The notes beneath the pieces are model-generated. The model saw only the letters and a list, made by a program, of their open reading frames with translations, made no database searches and was not told the origin of the DNA. From NCBI GenBank assembly GCA_028285205.1, contig JANQQA010000163.1, positions 1 to 64,000 of the forward strand: 64,000 nt of DNA. The letters are read 5' to 3'. Every line of letters starts with the position of its first letter. Within the stretch, counting starts at the first letter, position 1. This document shows positions 16,008 through 25,320 of the stretch, piece by piece. The DNA is from Bythopirellula sp. GTDB lineage: Bacteria > Planctomycetota > Planctomycetia > Pirellulales > Lacipirellulaceae. A program made the position numbers and the translations under genes.

Positions 16008-17939
16008 ATGTCCACTACCGCGAATTCCTTCTGCAGTTTAAGTGTTGCGTCGTTCGAAAGTCGGCGCGCTGACGACATGGTTCGACTCATAGAGAAGAAC
16101 CAGGGGGTTTCCTACGTCAGTCCTTCCATGCGCGAAGTCGCAGTGGACGAAGATCGTCCATCGATCGACTTTGCGAATCGATTAATCACTGGCCAAGTCG
16201 ATGTGGTGGTGTTTCTTACGGGTGTGGGTATCCGACAATTGATTGCGCGCATTGAGCGGCGCGTCGATATGCAACGCTTTCTTGATTCGCTGGCTGATGT
16301 GAAGACCGTTGTGCGCGGCCCTAAGCCGTTGGCGGTACTGCGAGAGTTGGGAATTAAGCCCACGCTGACGGTCCCCGCGCCCAACACGTGGCGCGAGGTG
16401 CTCGCCACACTCGATGAGCATCTGCCGGTGGTGAACCTGAACGTCGCGGTACAAGAGTATGGCATCAGCAACGTCAGTCTTAACGCAGGCCTGGAGGCGC
16501 GTGGCGCAGCTGTCGAGTTGGTGTCGATTTATCGCTGGGCACTGCCAGAAGACTTAGGACCGCTGGAAGCGAACATTCGTCGCATCGCTGACGGCGAAAT
16601 CGACATCGCCTTGTTCACGTCCGCACAACAAGTGGAGCACTTGCTGCAAGTTGCTGAGCAACTCGACTTGGCGGATGAGCTGCGCGAGTCGTTGCGGCGC
16701 GTCGTAATTGGCTCGATCGGCCCGACGACCAGCGAGCGTTTGACGAGTCATTCGATCAACGTTGATTTTGAGCCGTCGCATGGGAAAATGGGACATCTCG
16801 TCAACGAGATCGCGCAGCAGTCCGGCGAATTGGTCGCCGCCAAGCGCGCCCTGTCGATTCGCCTCACGCGTGATGCCGCCATGTCAGAAACACAAGATCC
16901 GTCCGCCCCCTGGCATGACAGCCCCTTCATGCGTGCCTGCCGACGCGAACCGGTGCCGTATACGCCCATTTGGCTCATGCGTCAGGCCGGTCGTTACATG
17001 CAAGAATATCGCGATGTCCGCGCGCAGACGACATTCTTGGAGCTTTGCAAGAATCCGCAACTGTGCAGCGAGGTGATGTGCACAGCGGTCGATAAACTGG
17101 GCGTCGACGCAGCGATCATCTTCTCTGATCTGCTGCCGATCTTGGAACCAATGGGGCTCGACCTGGAGTTTGTGGCGGGCGACGGTCCGAAGATTCACAA
17201 TCCGGTGCGCGAAGCCGCGGAAGTGGACCGCGTCTCGGCGTTAGAGAGCCTCGACTCGCTGCAGTTCGTGATGGAGACCGTTTCGCAGACACGGCGCGAC
17301 TTGCCCGATAACCTGCCATTGATTGGCTTTGCGGGCGCCCCCTTCACTTTGGCCAGCTATGCCATCGAAGGCGGCAGCAGCCGCAACTATCTGCACACGA
17401 AAACGCTCATGTATCGCGAACCCTCTGCCTGGCACGAATTGATGCAACGCCTCTCACGATCGGTCGTGCACTACCTGAACGCACAGATCGCAGCCGGCGC
17501 GCAAGCGGTGCAGCTGTTCGACAGTTGGGTCGGTTGCCTAGGGCCGCACGACTATCGCACGTACGTCATGCCTCATATTCGCGAAATCGTCGCCGGTCTG
17601 ACGCCGGGGACGCCGTTGATTCATTTTGGAACCGGCAATCCCGCGCTACTGCCGCTGCAAGCCGAAGCCGGTGGCGACGTGATCGGCGTTGATTGGCGCA
17701 TCGACCTCGCGGACGCGTGGCAAACCGTCGGTCACGACCGTGCGGTGCAGGGCAACCTCGATCCACTCGCGCTACTTGCTGATCAGAAGACCATCGCCGC
17801 CCGCGCGACCGAAGTCTTAAACGCAGCCGCCAATCGTCCCGGTCACATCTTCAACCTCGGCCACGGCGTGGTGCAACAGACACCCGTAGAAAACGCACGC
17901 TATCTGGTCGACTTTGTTCATGAAGCCAGTGCGCGGTGA
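16008..17939 (+). CDS. hemDE: Fused uroporphyrinogen-III synthase (HemD) - uroporphyrinogen decarboxylase (HemE)
   Basis: One uninterrupted 643-codon frame encodes two consecutive steps of tetrapyrrole synthesis. Residues 5-275 are HemD: SFESRRADDMVRLIEKN at the start, VVFLTGVGIRQLI, RGPKPLAVLRELG, DIALFTSAQQVEHLLQ, and IGPTTSERL near the end. HemD closes hydroxymethylbilane with inversion of ring D. From about 292 the HemE family begins (MSETQDPSAP, then PIWLMRQAGRYMQEYR, the substrate-binding loop). IIFSDLLPILEPMG, GFAGAPFTLASY, LFDSWVGCL and FNLGHGV follow to residue 643. HemE removes four carboxyls to give coproporphyrinogen III. The start is ATG 16008. The internal ATG at 16881 has no evident Shine-Dalgarno, which supports a true fusion. 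Confidence 0.92.
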   Translation: MSTTANSFCSLSVASFESRRADDMVRLIEKNQGVSYVSPSMREVAVDEDRPSIDFANRLITGQVDVVVFLTGVGIRQLIARIERRVDMQRFLDSLADVKTVVRGPKPLAVLRELGIKPTLTVPAPNTWREVLATLDEHLPVVNLNVAVQEYGISNVSLNAGLEARGAAVELVSIYRWALPEDLGPLEANIRRIADGEIDIALFTSAQQVEHLLQVAEQLDLADELRESLRRVVIGSIGPTTSERLTSHSINVDFEPSHGKMGHLVNEIAQQSGELVAAKRALSIRLTRDAAMSETQDPSAPWHDSPFMRACRREPVPYTPIWLMRQAGRYMQEYRDVRAQTTFLELCKNPQLCSEVMCTAVDKLGVDAAIIFSDLLPILEPMGLDLEFVAGDGPKIHNPVREAAEVDRVSALESLDSLQFVMETVSQTRRDLPDNLPLIGFAGAPFTLASYAIEGGSSRNYLHTKTLMYREPSAWHELMQRLSRSVVHYLNAQIAAGAQAVQLFDSWVGCLGPHDYRTYVMPHIREIVAGLTPGTPLIHFGTGNPALLPLQAEAGGDVIGVDWRIDLADAWQTVGHDRAVQGNLDPLALLADQKTIAARATEVLNAAANRPGHIFNLGHGVVQQTPVENARYLVDFVHEASAR

Positions 17940-17953
17940 TGATTGGAAGGAAT

Positions 17954-17985
17954 TGGCCACGGATGAACGCAGATAAACACGGATC
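17954..17985. repeat. Short dispersed repeat (CCACGGATGAACGCAGATAA type)
   Basis: The phrase GGCCACGGATGAACGC followed by AGATAAACACGGAT, just after the hemDE stop, belongs to a wording I know from intergenic repeats of planctomycete genomes. Only this copy is obvious here, with a weak echo (GGATTGGCACGGATAGCCAC) about 50 bases on. Confidence 0.45.
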
Positions 17986-18064
17986 AAAGAAAAGCCAATG
18001 CTGGAGGCAAAGAGATGCTCAGCTGGATTGGCACGGATAGCCACAATTTCAAGCGGAAGTAGCA

Positions 18065-18331
18065 TTGTCTGAATGCAATTCTGATCCAATTGCTGCACAT
18101 AAGCATTGCAGCAACCATCGTTACGAAATCACGGGTAGTGATGTCTGTGGATGTTTCTATTGTCTGTCCACCTTCTCTCCCGAAGAGATCGAGAGATGGA
18201 TTGACGAAATCGACGGTGTTGGCTTGACCGCAATGTGCCCATCGTGTGGCGTTGATGCCGTCGTTGGTTCCGAATCCGGTATTTCGATCAATGGCGAATT
18301 CCTTCGTTTGATGCATGAGCACTGGTTTTGA
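18065..18331 (+). CDS. Small cytoplasmic zinc-ribbon-like protein
   Basis: This 88-residue protein begins at TTG 18065 with GGA 8 bases upstream. It has a pair of cysteine motifs, CGCFYC (about 28-33) and MCPSCG (57-62), probably binding one zinc. Conserved phrases are YEITGSDVCGCFYCLSTFSP, EEIERWIDE, VDAVVGSESG and FLRLMHEHWF. I recall this as a widespread family of small uncharacterised 'cytoplasmic proteins' found in many phyla. Its context after hemDE is probably not functional. Confidence 0.82.
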   Translation: MSECNSDPIAAHKHCSNHRYEITGSDVCGCFYCLSTFSPEEIERWIDEIDGVGLTAMCPSCGVDAVVGSESGISINGEFLRLMHEHWF

Positions 18332-18573
18332 GTTCAACGCCACGCAGCGACGTTCATTGCTGCTCTTTTCTCAGCGTCTCCGCGCCTCTGCGTGAGGCAG
18401 TTCTAACCGCTACCTCGACACGCCCATGACATCCGACGCGCTAGCAAATGCGTAGAATGAACGTAGCAGCAGCTCGCGCCGGTGGCTTTTCGGCGAAAGT
18501 CCAAAAAAAGTTGGGAACTCCCGTTCGGCACCCGTCGTCCAACTAGCTGTGGGGCCACTTTTCCTGGGAACGC

Positions 18574-19794
18574 ATGGAGAACGAGATCATGTTGCAAAGA
18601 AACCAGACGGCTTGGGTTTTGCTGGGTTTGCTACCTCTAGCAATCGCGCAGACGGCGATAGCACACAAGGTGACCATTACCGTCGAAAAACCAGCACCTC
18701 GCGTGGAAGTGCCCGCGAAACCACCGTTCAAGGGCCATCGTGCCGCGGTTGATGTGGCGATCTTGCTCGATACCTCCAACTCGATGGACGGGCTAATCAG
18801 CCAAGCGAAGAGTCAGCTGTGGACGATCGTCCAGCAGTTTGCCAAAGCGCAGAAAAACGGCCAGACGCCAATGCTTCGGGTCGCACTTTTCGAGTATGGC
18901 AACACGCGTCTGCCGGCTCCCGAAGGCTACATCCGTCAGGTCGTGCCATTGACCGACGACCTCGATAAGCTCTCTGAAGCACTGTTCGCTTTGTCCACCA
19001 GTGGCGGCGACGAGTACTGCGGTCAGGTGATTGACGAGGCACTCACGCGGCTGGACTGGTCGCAGGAGAGCAACGGCTACAAGGCGATCTTCATCGCCGG
19101 CAACGAGCCGTTCACGCAAGGCTCGGTCGACTATCGCGACAGCTGCAAGCGGGCCATCGAAAACGGCGTCATCGTCAACACGATCCACTGCGGCAATCAC
19201 GAGACCGGCGTTAACGGCAAGTGGCGTGACGGCGCGCAGTTGGCTGAGGGCGAATTCTTCAACATCGATCAGGATCAAGAACTGGTTCACATCGACTGCC
19301 CGCAAGACAAGATCATTCTCAAGCTCAACGCGGACCTGAATAAGACCTATCTGTGGTACGGCACACGTGAGCAGCGCAGCGTTTATGGGGGCAACCAGGT
19401 GGCGCAAGATACCAACGCGGCGACACTCAGTGAAAGCGTGGCTGTGTCACGGGCAGCCATCAAGGCAGGCAAAGCCTACTCCAACTTCGGTCGTTGTGTG
19501 GTCGACACCTTCATGGAGGACGCGGACATCCTCTCCAAAGTGAAAGAGGAAGATCTCCCCGACGAGTTGCAAAAGATTGCCGCCGACAAACGCGAAGCGT
19601 ATGTCAAGCAAAAGGTGGCCGAGCGCAAGCAGCTGCAGCAACAGATCAACAAGCTGGCCGCCGAGCGCGAAGCCTACCTGCAGAAGGAGCGAACGCGTTT
19701 GGCGGAAGAAGCAGGCGAGGCCACGCTCGGCGACGCGGTGGTGTTGGCCGTGCGAAAGCAACTCGTCCAATCGGGTTTTGAAACCGACGAGTAG
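18574..19794 (+). CDS. Secreted von Willebrand factor A (VWA) domain protein
   Basis: This 406-residue protein has a signal peptide (about 8-30, TAWVLLGLLPLAIAQTAIAH), then a VWA domain from about 55 to 255. The metal-ion adhesion site is DTSNSMDG (DxSxS form), with SGGDEYC and FIAGNEPF marking later parts of the fold. The C-terminal 110 residues are a Lys/Glu/Gln-rich coiled coil (LQKIAADKREAYVKQKVAER). Such proteins bind ligands or assemble complexes in the periplasm. It stands alone upstream of an S9 peptidase gene (about 100 bases apart), so joint transcription is possible but unproven. Confidence 0.88.
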   Translation: MENEIMLQRNQTAWVLLGLLPLAIAQTAIAHKVTITVEKPAPRVEVPAKPPFKGHRAAVDVAILLDTSNSMDGLISQAKSQLWTIVQQFAKAQKNGQTPMLRVALFEYGNTRLPAPEGYIRQVVPLTDDLDKLSEALFALSTSGGDEYCGQVIDEALTRLDWSQESNGYKAIFIAGNEPFTQGSVDYRDSCKRAIENGVIVNTIHCGNHETGVNGKWRDGAQLAEGEFFNIDQDQELVHIDCPQDKIILKLNADLNKTYLWYGTREQRSVYGGNQVAQDTNAATLSESVAVSRAAIKAGKAYSNFGRCVVDTFMEDADILSKVKEEDLPDELQKIAADKREAYVKQKVAERKQLQQQINKLAAEREAYLQKERTRLAEEAGEATLGDAVVLAVRKQLVQSGFETDE

Positions 19795-19897
19795 CGTTGC
19801 TTTGTAGCGAGCGGTGATGGAAACGGAGTCGCGACTGGAGTATCATCGAGAGCTCTTTCCCGCCCTCCCGCCGCCTCCGTACTTCCATCCGCTGATC

Positions 19898-21976
19898 ATG
19901 TTTTCCATCATTCCTCGCCTATTTTTTCTGATTGGGCTTTGCGGAAGCCTCGCATCCGCGTCTGCCGCAGAGCCCAAAAAATTTGAGTCACTGGATATTT
20001 TCCAGCTTGAGTATGCGACCGATCCGCAAATCTCACCCGACGCCGAGCAGGTCGTCTATGTCCGAAAATCCATGGACATCATGCGCGACCGACGCATTGG
20101 TCGGCTGTGGTTGGTTAGCACGGACGGCACGTCGCATCGCAAGTTGACTTCGACCGACGCGAACGAGTCGTCGCCGCGTTGGTCCCCCGATGGCAAGCGG
20201 ATCGCCTACGTTACGGAAGGTCTCGACGGCAACGAGATCACGCTGTTGTGGCTCGATACCGGTCAGCAGGCGCGACTCACTCAACTAGAAGCCTCGCCCT
20301 CGTCGCTGGAATGGTCGCCGGATGGGAAGTCGATCGCGTTTTCGATGTTCGTCGCCGGCAAACCGGAAAAGCTGGTCGACGAACCCAACAAACCCAAGGG
20401 TGCCGATTGGGCCGATCCACCGCGCGTGATTACGATGCTCAAGCACGAGGACGATGGCAAGGGCCGGCGCAAGCCCGGTTATCATCACCTGTTCGTCGTC
20501 CCCGCCGACGGTGGCACGGCGCGTCAGATCACGGAGGGCGACTTTCATCATCGCGGCCCGATTAGTTGGATGCCCGATGGCGAGTCGCTCGTGTTCTCCG
20601 CCAATCGTAGCCCAGAGTGGGAATACGAGTATCGCAATTCGGAGATCTATCGCGTTTCGGTCGTCGATGGTTCGATCCAGCAACTCACCGATCGCAACGG
20701 TCCCGATCATTCGCCCGTCGTTTCGCCCGATGGCAAAGCGATTGCGTACCTCGGCTACGACGACAAGATGCAGACTTACCAAACGACAAACCTCTATCTG
20801 ATGGACGCAGATGGCGGCAATCCACGATGGCAGAAGCAAACACTCGACCGAGATCTACAAGACATCCGTTGGCATGCCGATAGTCGTGAGGTCTATTTTC
20901 TCTACGAGAATCACGGCGAACTCGTGTTGGGCACTGACAACTTGTCCGGCGGCAGCCATGTGACAATTGCCAACGATGTTGGAGGCGCGACCGTGGGGAG
21001 TTCGAGCAATCGCGGTTCGTACACGGCCTCTGAGGATGGGTCGATCGCTTACACCAAGGCCAGCGACGATCGACCTGCCGATGTCGTCTTCCGGTCGAAC
21101 GCTGGAGAGGTCCGTCAACTCACTGATCTCAACGCCGATCTGATCAATCATCGCCAGCTCGGCAAGAAGGAGGAGCTTTGGTTCGAGTCTTCCTTCGATG
21201 GTCGGGAGATTCAAGGTTGGATTGTCACGCCACCGGATTTCGATCCGGCGAAGAAGTATCCACTGATGCTGCTGATTCACGGGGGGCCAATTTCCAACTA
21301 CGGTCGTTGGTTCGGAGCCGACGTTCAGCTGAGTGCCGCCGCCGGCTATGTGGTGCTCTACACCAATCCGCGCGGCAGTACAGGCTACGGCGCGGAATTT
21401 GGCAACCTGCTCTATCACGATTTTCCCGGTCACGATTACGACGACATGATGTCGGGCGTCGATGCAGTGATTGAGCGCGGCTTTATCGATACCGATCAGC
21501 TCTACGTTACGGGGGGCAGCGCCGGAGGCACTTCGACGGCTTGGATTGTCGGCAACACCGATCGTTTTCGTGCGGCGGTCGTCGTCAAACCGGTGATCAA
21601 TTGGCTGAGCAAGACATTGATCGCTGACAACTACTATGCGTATCACAACAACCGTTACCCGGGCCTGCCGTGGGAAAACCCCGAAGGTTATCTCCGCGAT
21701 TCCCCAATCGTGTTGGCGTCCAAGATCAGCACCCCCACGATGTTGATGGTCGGTACTGCCGACCTGCGCACACCACCGTCGGAAGCAAAGCAACTTTATC
21801 ACGCGCTGAAGCTGCGAAAAGTCGAAACCGCGTTGGTCGAAATCCCCGGCGCTTCGCACGGCATTGTCATTCGGCCCAGTCAGCTGATTACCAAAGTGGC
21901 ACACACGCTCGCGTGGTTCAAAAAGCATGCACCGTCAGAGACGACGGTCGCGGAAGAAGCATTATCAGACGAGTAG
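19898..21976 (+). CDS. Secreted S9 family prolyl oligopeptidase-like peptidase
   Basis: The start is ATG 19898 because a signal peptide (MFSIIPRLFFLIGLCGSLAS) begins there; the frame is open back to 19814. The 692-residue protein has an N-terminal beta-propeller with TolB-like blades (WSPDGKRIAYVTE, WSPDGKSIAFSM, VVSPDGKAIAYLG). The C-terminal alpha/beta hydrolase starts near 430. Catalytic Ser is in GGSAGG (about residue 540), Asp is probably in VGTADLRTPP, and His is in GASHGI. The family is acylaminoacyl peptidase/dipeptidyl peptidase-like. It probably cleaves peptides in the periplasm. Confidence 0.92.
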   Translation: MFSIIPRLFFLIGLCGSLASASAAEPKKFESLDIFQLEYATDPQISPDAEQVVYVRKSMDIMRDRRIGRLWLVSTDGTSHRKLTSTDANESSPRWSPDGKRIAYVTEGLDGNEITLLWLDTGQQARLTQLEASPSSLEWSPDGKSIAFSMFVAGKPEKLVDEPNKPKGADWADPPRVITMLKHEDDGKGRRKPGYHHLFVVPADGGTARQITEGDFHHRGPISWMPDGESLVFSANRSPEWEYEYRNSEIYRVSVVDGSIQQLTDRNGPDHSPVVSPDGKAIAYLGYDDKMQTYQTTNLYLMDADGGNPRWQKQTLDRDLQDIRWHADSREVYFLYENHGELVLGTDNLSGGSHVTIANDVGGATVGSSSNRGSYTASEDGSIAYTKASDDRPADVVFRSNAGEVRQLTDLNADLINHRQLGKKEELWFESSFDGREIQGWIVTPPDFDPAKKYPLMLLIHGGPISNYGRWFGADVQLSAAAGYVVLYTNPRGSTGYGAEFGNLLYHDFPGHDYDDMMSGVDAVIERGFIDTDQLYVTGGSAGGTSTAWIVGNTDRFRAAVVVKPVINWLSKTLIADNYYAYHNNRYPGLPWENPEGYLRDSPIVLASKISTPTMLMVGTADLRTPPSEAKQLYHALKLRKVETALVEIPGASHGIVIRPSQLITKVAHTLAWFKKHAPSETTVAEEALSDE

Positions 21977-21994
21977 TGGACTCCGCGCAAGAAA

Positions 21995-22022
21995 AAAGCC
22001 CGACGAGCTATCGCCGGGCTTT
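21995..22022. terminator. Bidirectional hairpin terminator
   Basis: The arms AAAGCCCG (21995-22002) and CGGGCTTT (22015-22022) pair exactly. An A-run lies on the left and TT on the right, so the structure can work for both the S9 peptidase gene (plus) and the small convergent gene (minus). Confidence 0.8.
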
Positions 22023-22047
22023 GCTGATCTGTCTTAACAGTTTGCCG

Positions 22048-22281
22048 TTACGCCGACGGACGTCGAAAGTACTGATAAGCTGAAAGCACTTCGTACAAGT
22101 CGCGCGAGATCGTGATGTCGTCGTTTTCGAAGTCCTTGAGCCACGTCCGTTCGCTGGCGATCGCATCGGCGATCAGTGGCAGAGCTTCGCCAACCGACAC
22201 GGTGACGACATCTTCGTTGGTCTGAACGGGAGTCGGCACTTCCGCCGGGCCCCGGTAAATCTTCAAATGAGTATGCTGCAT
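22048..22281 (-). CDS. Small conserved hypothetical protein
   Basis: The start is taken at ATG 22281 (MQHTHLKIYRGPAEVPTPV) because GGAAGGA lies upstream; the frame is open to 22380. The 77-residue product has a short beta-strand opening, then EDVVTVSVGEALPLIADAIA, SERTWLKDFENDDITISRDLYEVLSAY. I recall close relatives across Pirellulales with the same length and no assigned function. It has no signal peptide or membrane segment, so it is probably cytoplasmic. Confidence 0.75.
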   Translation of the reverse strand: MQHTHLKIYRGPAEVPTPVQTNEDVVTVSVGEALPLIADAIASERTWLKDFENDDITISRDLYEVLSAYQYFRRPSA

Positions 22282-22610
22282 CGTCGAGGGTTCCTTCCCT
22301 TCGCTGATTTTTAACGTCTTCCACGCGCAGACAGGCAAACCGCCGATCTGTCGCGACCCAACGCCCCCCTTCGCACTCAATGATCATCGGCTCTGCGGCC
22401 GAGGGGAGTTGAACCTATTTCACTGATCGTCGGGTTTATTTCTGAAACGCGTGCTAGCATCGTGGAAATGACCAATGACGAGATACCCAAATGACGAACA
22501 GTGTTTGCTGACCGTAATTCCTCGGTATTTGGTTACTTCGGTATTTCGCCATTGAGGCGGCCCTGGAGAATGTCAGTCATCTGCCGTAGGATGATTTAGG
22601 CATTGCTAGC
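22282..22610. other. Intergenic region with a degenerate inverted repeat
   Basis: About 330 bases between divergent genes. Stretches 22468-22498 (AATGACCAATGACGAGATAC...) and 22517-22552 (TTCCTCGGTATTTGGTTACT...) are imperfect reverse complements. They resemble the 'GAAATACCGAAGTAACC' type of dispersed planctomycete repeat. Nothing else is recognised apart from the expected promoters. Confidence 0.5.
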
Positions 22611-23123
22611 ATGAACCCACGAGAAGACCCGCCTCCCATGGACTTCAAAGAACGACTCCACCGCGCGACGGAGCGCGGTCAGCAGGCCCGCGATGCGGAG
22701 GCCGCCGCGGCCGCCGCCAAGGCTCTCTCCGAAGAGGAATGCAAGCGTCTGCATTCCCAGTACCGCCGCGACCTGACCGATCACATCGAAGGTTGCCTGA
22801 AGCAACTGGCAGACAACTTCCCAGGTTTCGACTTCGAAACGGTCGTCGATGACAAGGGCTGGGGGGCCGCCGTCCGACGAGACGACCTGTCGCTGAACGC
22901 GGGCCGACGCGACTCGCTGTTCAGCCGCTTGGCCATGACGATCAGCCCGTACAGCGAGTACCACGTCATCGACCTACAAGCCAAGGGCGCCGTCCGCAAC
23001 AAAGAAAACTTCAGTCGCAACCACTACCAATTGCTCAAAGACGCCGACGTCGATGGCTTCAAACAACTGATCGAGCAATGGACGCTCGACTACGCTGAGC
23101 AGTACGCGGCGAGTGGCGGCTGA
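22611..23123 (+). CDS. Conserved hypothetical protein, source of the copied 3' fragments
   Basis: This 170-residue protein may start at ATG 22611 or ATG 22638 (MDFKERLHRATERGQQARD). It has an Ala-rich helix (about 25-45), then CLKQLADNFPGFDFETVVDDKG, a stretch with ISPYSEYHVIDLQAKGAVRN, and a C-terminal helix ending LDYAEQYAASGG. It is probably cytoplasmic, and I know it only as a planctomycete conserved protein. The last 80 bases of the gene occur twice more downstream as decayed copies (25237-25317 and 26342-26424), next to PEP-CTERM genes. Confidence 0.8.
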   Translation: MNPREDPPPMDFKERLHRATERGQQARDAEAAAAAAKALSEEECKRLHSQYRRDLTDHIEGCLKQLADNFPGFDFETVVDDKGWGAAVRRDDLSLNAGRRDSLFSRLAMTISPYSEYHVIDLQAKGAVRNKENFSRNHYQLLKDADVDGFKQLIEQWTLDYAEQYAASGG

Positions 23124-23281
23124 GGCTGAGTCGACGTCGTATAAGACCGTTGCCTCGGTCCGAAGTGAGTCGGTGACGTGAAAGTTTTAGCAGAAAAAGG
23201 TGTGGACTTTCGCGATCCCGGCGTAGAATAAGCTGCCGAGCGGTTGCTCTGCTTCTCTTCTAACTCGCTGGGGGAACGCTA

Positions 23282-25261
23282 ATGTTCCATCTCATTCTGG
23301 CTGCGCGCCGGGCTCTGCGGCGACGTTCATATGTCTGGACCATTCTGTGTTTTATTGGTGTGCTGCATTGCCCTACCAGGCTGGAAGCTACCGTCAGCTT
23401 TCAATACAAGAAGGTCGTGGATTCGACCACTCAAGTGCCGGGCGAAACGCTGAAGACCAAGTACCGACTGTTCGGTCGACCGGCGATCAACCAAAGCCAG
23501 GTGGCTTATCGTGCCGGGTATTTGGATACGAGTAACACGTGGCAGCAGCGTGTGGATCGTGTGACACCCGGCGGGTCGATCATCCTTATCGAGCAAGCAA
23601 GTGCGAGCGGTCCGGTGACCCAGATCATTAGCGACCCGACGATTTATGGGACCGAGGTTGCGTTCTCAGGTCGCACCAGCGGCTCGCAAGAGACGGGCGC
23701 GTTCTACACAATCGGCAGTGGCCTCGTCACTGACGGATTCGACTTTCAACAGGCACCCACGATTTACGATGGACGGGTCGCCTATCCTCGTCGCTCGTTC
23801 ACAGGTGGCAACAACATTCATATCGCGACCGTCCAAGGTTCGAGCGCGCCAATCGTGCGAGTTGATTTCAGTACGCCCATTCCCAACGAGTCGGGACATA
23901 CCTTCGGGCAGTACGACGCGTACCTAGATCACAACTTGAACAGTAGCAACACGAACGGATCGATCGCGTTCATGGGGGTATGGTTTCCCGGCACGAGCAG
24001 CAGCAATTTGCCCCACGGAATCTATCGCTGGGATGAAGACACCGAGACCGTCACCACGATCGCCGACGAGAATGTCCCGATCCCAGGCCAAGCGGGAACC
24101 TTCGATACACCGACCGGCTTTGCGCCGTTCATTACGGACATCGCTCAGTTCAACAGCACCGTTGGCAATGCATTTAGCTTCTCTAGTCCGCCCTATACCA
24201 GTTCGAGCTTTGCCGTTTCATCGCGACCTTCTCTCTACGGCAAAACGATTTCGTTCAACTACGACGATGGTCCGCGGGCGGGCGTGTTTCAACGCACGGC
24301 CGGACCGGTCAATGCCGTGGCTGATGTGAATACGCCGCACCCGGCGATCTTCGGCAATTTCCGCGATTTCTTCGCTTCCACGACCGCCGGAGGCTCGACG
24401 GCCTTTTTGGCTACCGACGCGTCAGGTGAAGAACTCGGCCTTTTCTTGACTCATTGCGGAAAGATTAACACGGTCGCCGCAGAAGGCGAACTGCTCGATG
24501 GCAAGGTCGTGATCGACTTAGAACTCGGCCACCGCGGACTGGCGGTGAAGCAAGGAACCGCGTTCACTCAGGGACTCGAACTCGCCTTCCGCGCCGTTTT
24601 CGACGATGGCTCGGAGGGCGTGTACGTCGCGTCGACCTCACAGCTGTGCATCTCGATCGGCACAACCGTCAGCGCTGGCGTTGGGAACACCTCAACACAA
24701 CGACGTGGCACAGTGTTTGGCTTCCCGTCGGCAACGGCGCCGGTGTTCGACGACCTCAACTCTAGCTTGCAGGTAGAGATGATAGCCTCCGCCGGTGCCG
24801 AGTCGGCGGTGTTTGGCGGCAACGCAGACGCCGATCTGCTCGGCGTCGACAGTTTGCCAGGCAATGATCCATTGCAAATCGACTTCGCCATGCAGTCCGG
24901 AGAAATCGTCCCCGAGGCGATCGCGATGTCGTTCAACGAGCCGCTGCTAATTGACGGCATTCAACTCGTCGATTTCGGTCCGACCGATTCCGCGCTGCTC
25001 TCGATCGGCAGTCAGACGGTTCCGATTGACGGGCTGACTTATTCCGACGGACTGATTTCGCTGCCAAGTGTAACGCTCGCCAGCACAGACAAATTGAGAA
25101 TCAGCTGGGACTCCAGCAACACCACCGGCGATGGGTTCCGCCTTGGCGATGTCCTGGTATCTACCGTTCCAGAGCCGGGGACCGTGTCACTAGCACTCGT
25201 ATTTTGCGGCACGTTGTTAGGCTACCGCAGGCGTACGACGCCGACGATTTCAACCTTCTGA
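23282..25261 (+). CDS. PEP-CTERM protein with beta-rich body
   Basis: This 659-residue protein has a signal region at about 17-36 (YVWTILCFIGVLHCPTRLEA). Its long beta-rich body contains repeated units of the kind seen in propeller proteins (SQVAYRAGYLDTSNTWQQR, TEVAFSGRTSGSQETGAFY, TIYDGRVAYPRRS). The C-terminal sorting tag is VPEPGTVSLAL, a hydrophobic run, then YRRRTTPTISTF. It should be exported and processed by an exosortase. The last eight or so residues after the Arg cluster are encoded by DNA that is itself a decayed copy of the end of the upstream gene in another frame. ATG 23282 follows GGGGGAACGCT, a usable ribosome site. Confidence 0.88.
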   Translation: MFHLILAARRALRRRSYVWTILCFIGVLHCPTRLEATVSFQYKKVVDSTTQVPGETLKTKYRLFGRPAINQSQVAYRAGYLDTSNTWQQRVDRVTPGGSIILIEQASASGPVTQIISDPTIYGTEVAFSGRTSGSQETGAFYTIGSGLVTDGFDFQQAPTIYDGRVAYPRRSFTGGNNIHIATVQGSSAPIVRVDFSTPIPNESGHTFGQYDAYLDHNLNSSNTNGSIAFMGVWFPGTSSSNLPHGIYRWDEDTETVTTIADENVPIPGQAGTFDTPTGFAPFITDIAQFNSTVGNAFSFSSPPYTSSSFAVSSRPSLYGKTISFNYDDGPRAGVFQRTAGPVNAVADVNTPHPAIFGNFRDFFASTTAGGSTAFLATDASGEELGLFLTHCGKINTVAAEGELLDGKVVIDLELGHRGLAVKQGTAFTQGLELAFRAVFDDGSEGVYVASTSQLCISIGTTVSAGVGNTSTQRRGTVFGFPSATAPVFDDLNSSLQVEMIASAGAESAVFGGNADADLLGVDSLPGNDPLQIDFAMQSGEIVPEAIAMSFNEPLLIDGIQLVDFGPTDSALLSIGSQTVPIDGLTYSDGLISLPSVTLASTDKLRISWDSSNTTGDGFRLGDVLVSTVPEPGTVSLALVFCGTLLGYRRRTTPTISTF

Positions 25262-25317
25262 TCGAAGCAGGAAAGCTCGATTACGCCAAACAGTTTGCTG
25301 CAAGCGGTGGCTGAGGT
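25237..25317 (+). pseudogene. Decayed copy (B) of the 3' end of the gene at 22611-23123
   Basis: Read in the frame starting at 25237 this gives DADDFNLLIEAGKLDYAKQF then AASGG and a stop. The intact gene ends DADVDGFKQLIEQWTLDYAE, QYAASGG and a stop. About 17 of 25 residues and the stop agree, and the nucleotides after the stop (CTGAGG) also agree. It overlaps the 3' end of the PEP-CTERM gene in a different frame. Confidence 0.7.
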
Positions 25318-25320
25318 TCG

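Noticed and set aside
15842-16072. 76-codon plus-strand frame before hemDE
   Set aside because: It overlaps the hemDE start in another frame and shows no motif or ribosome site.
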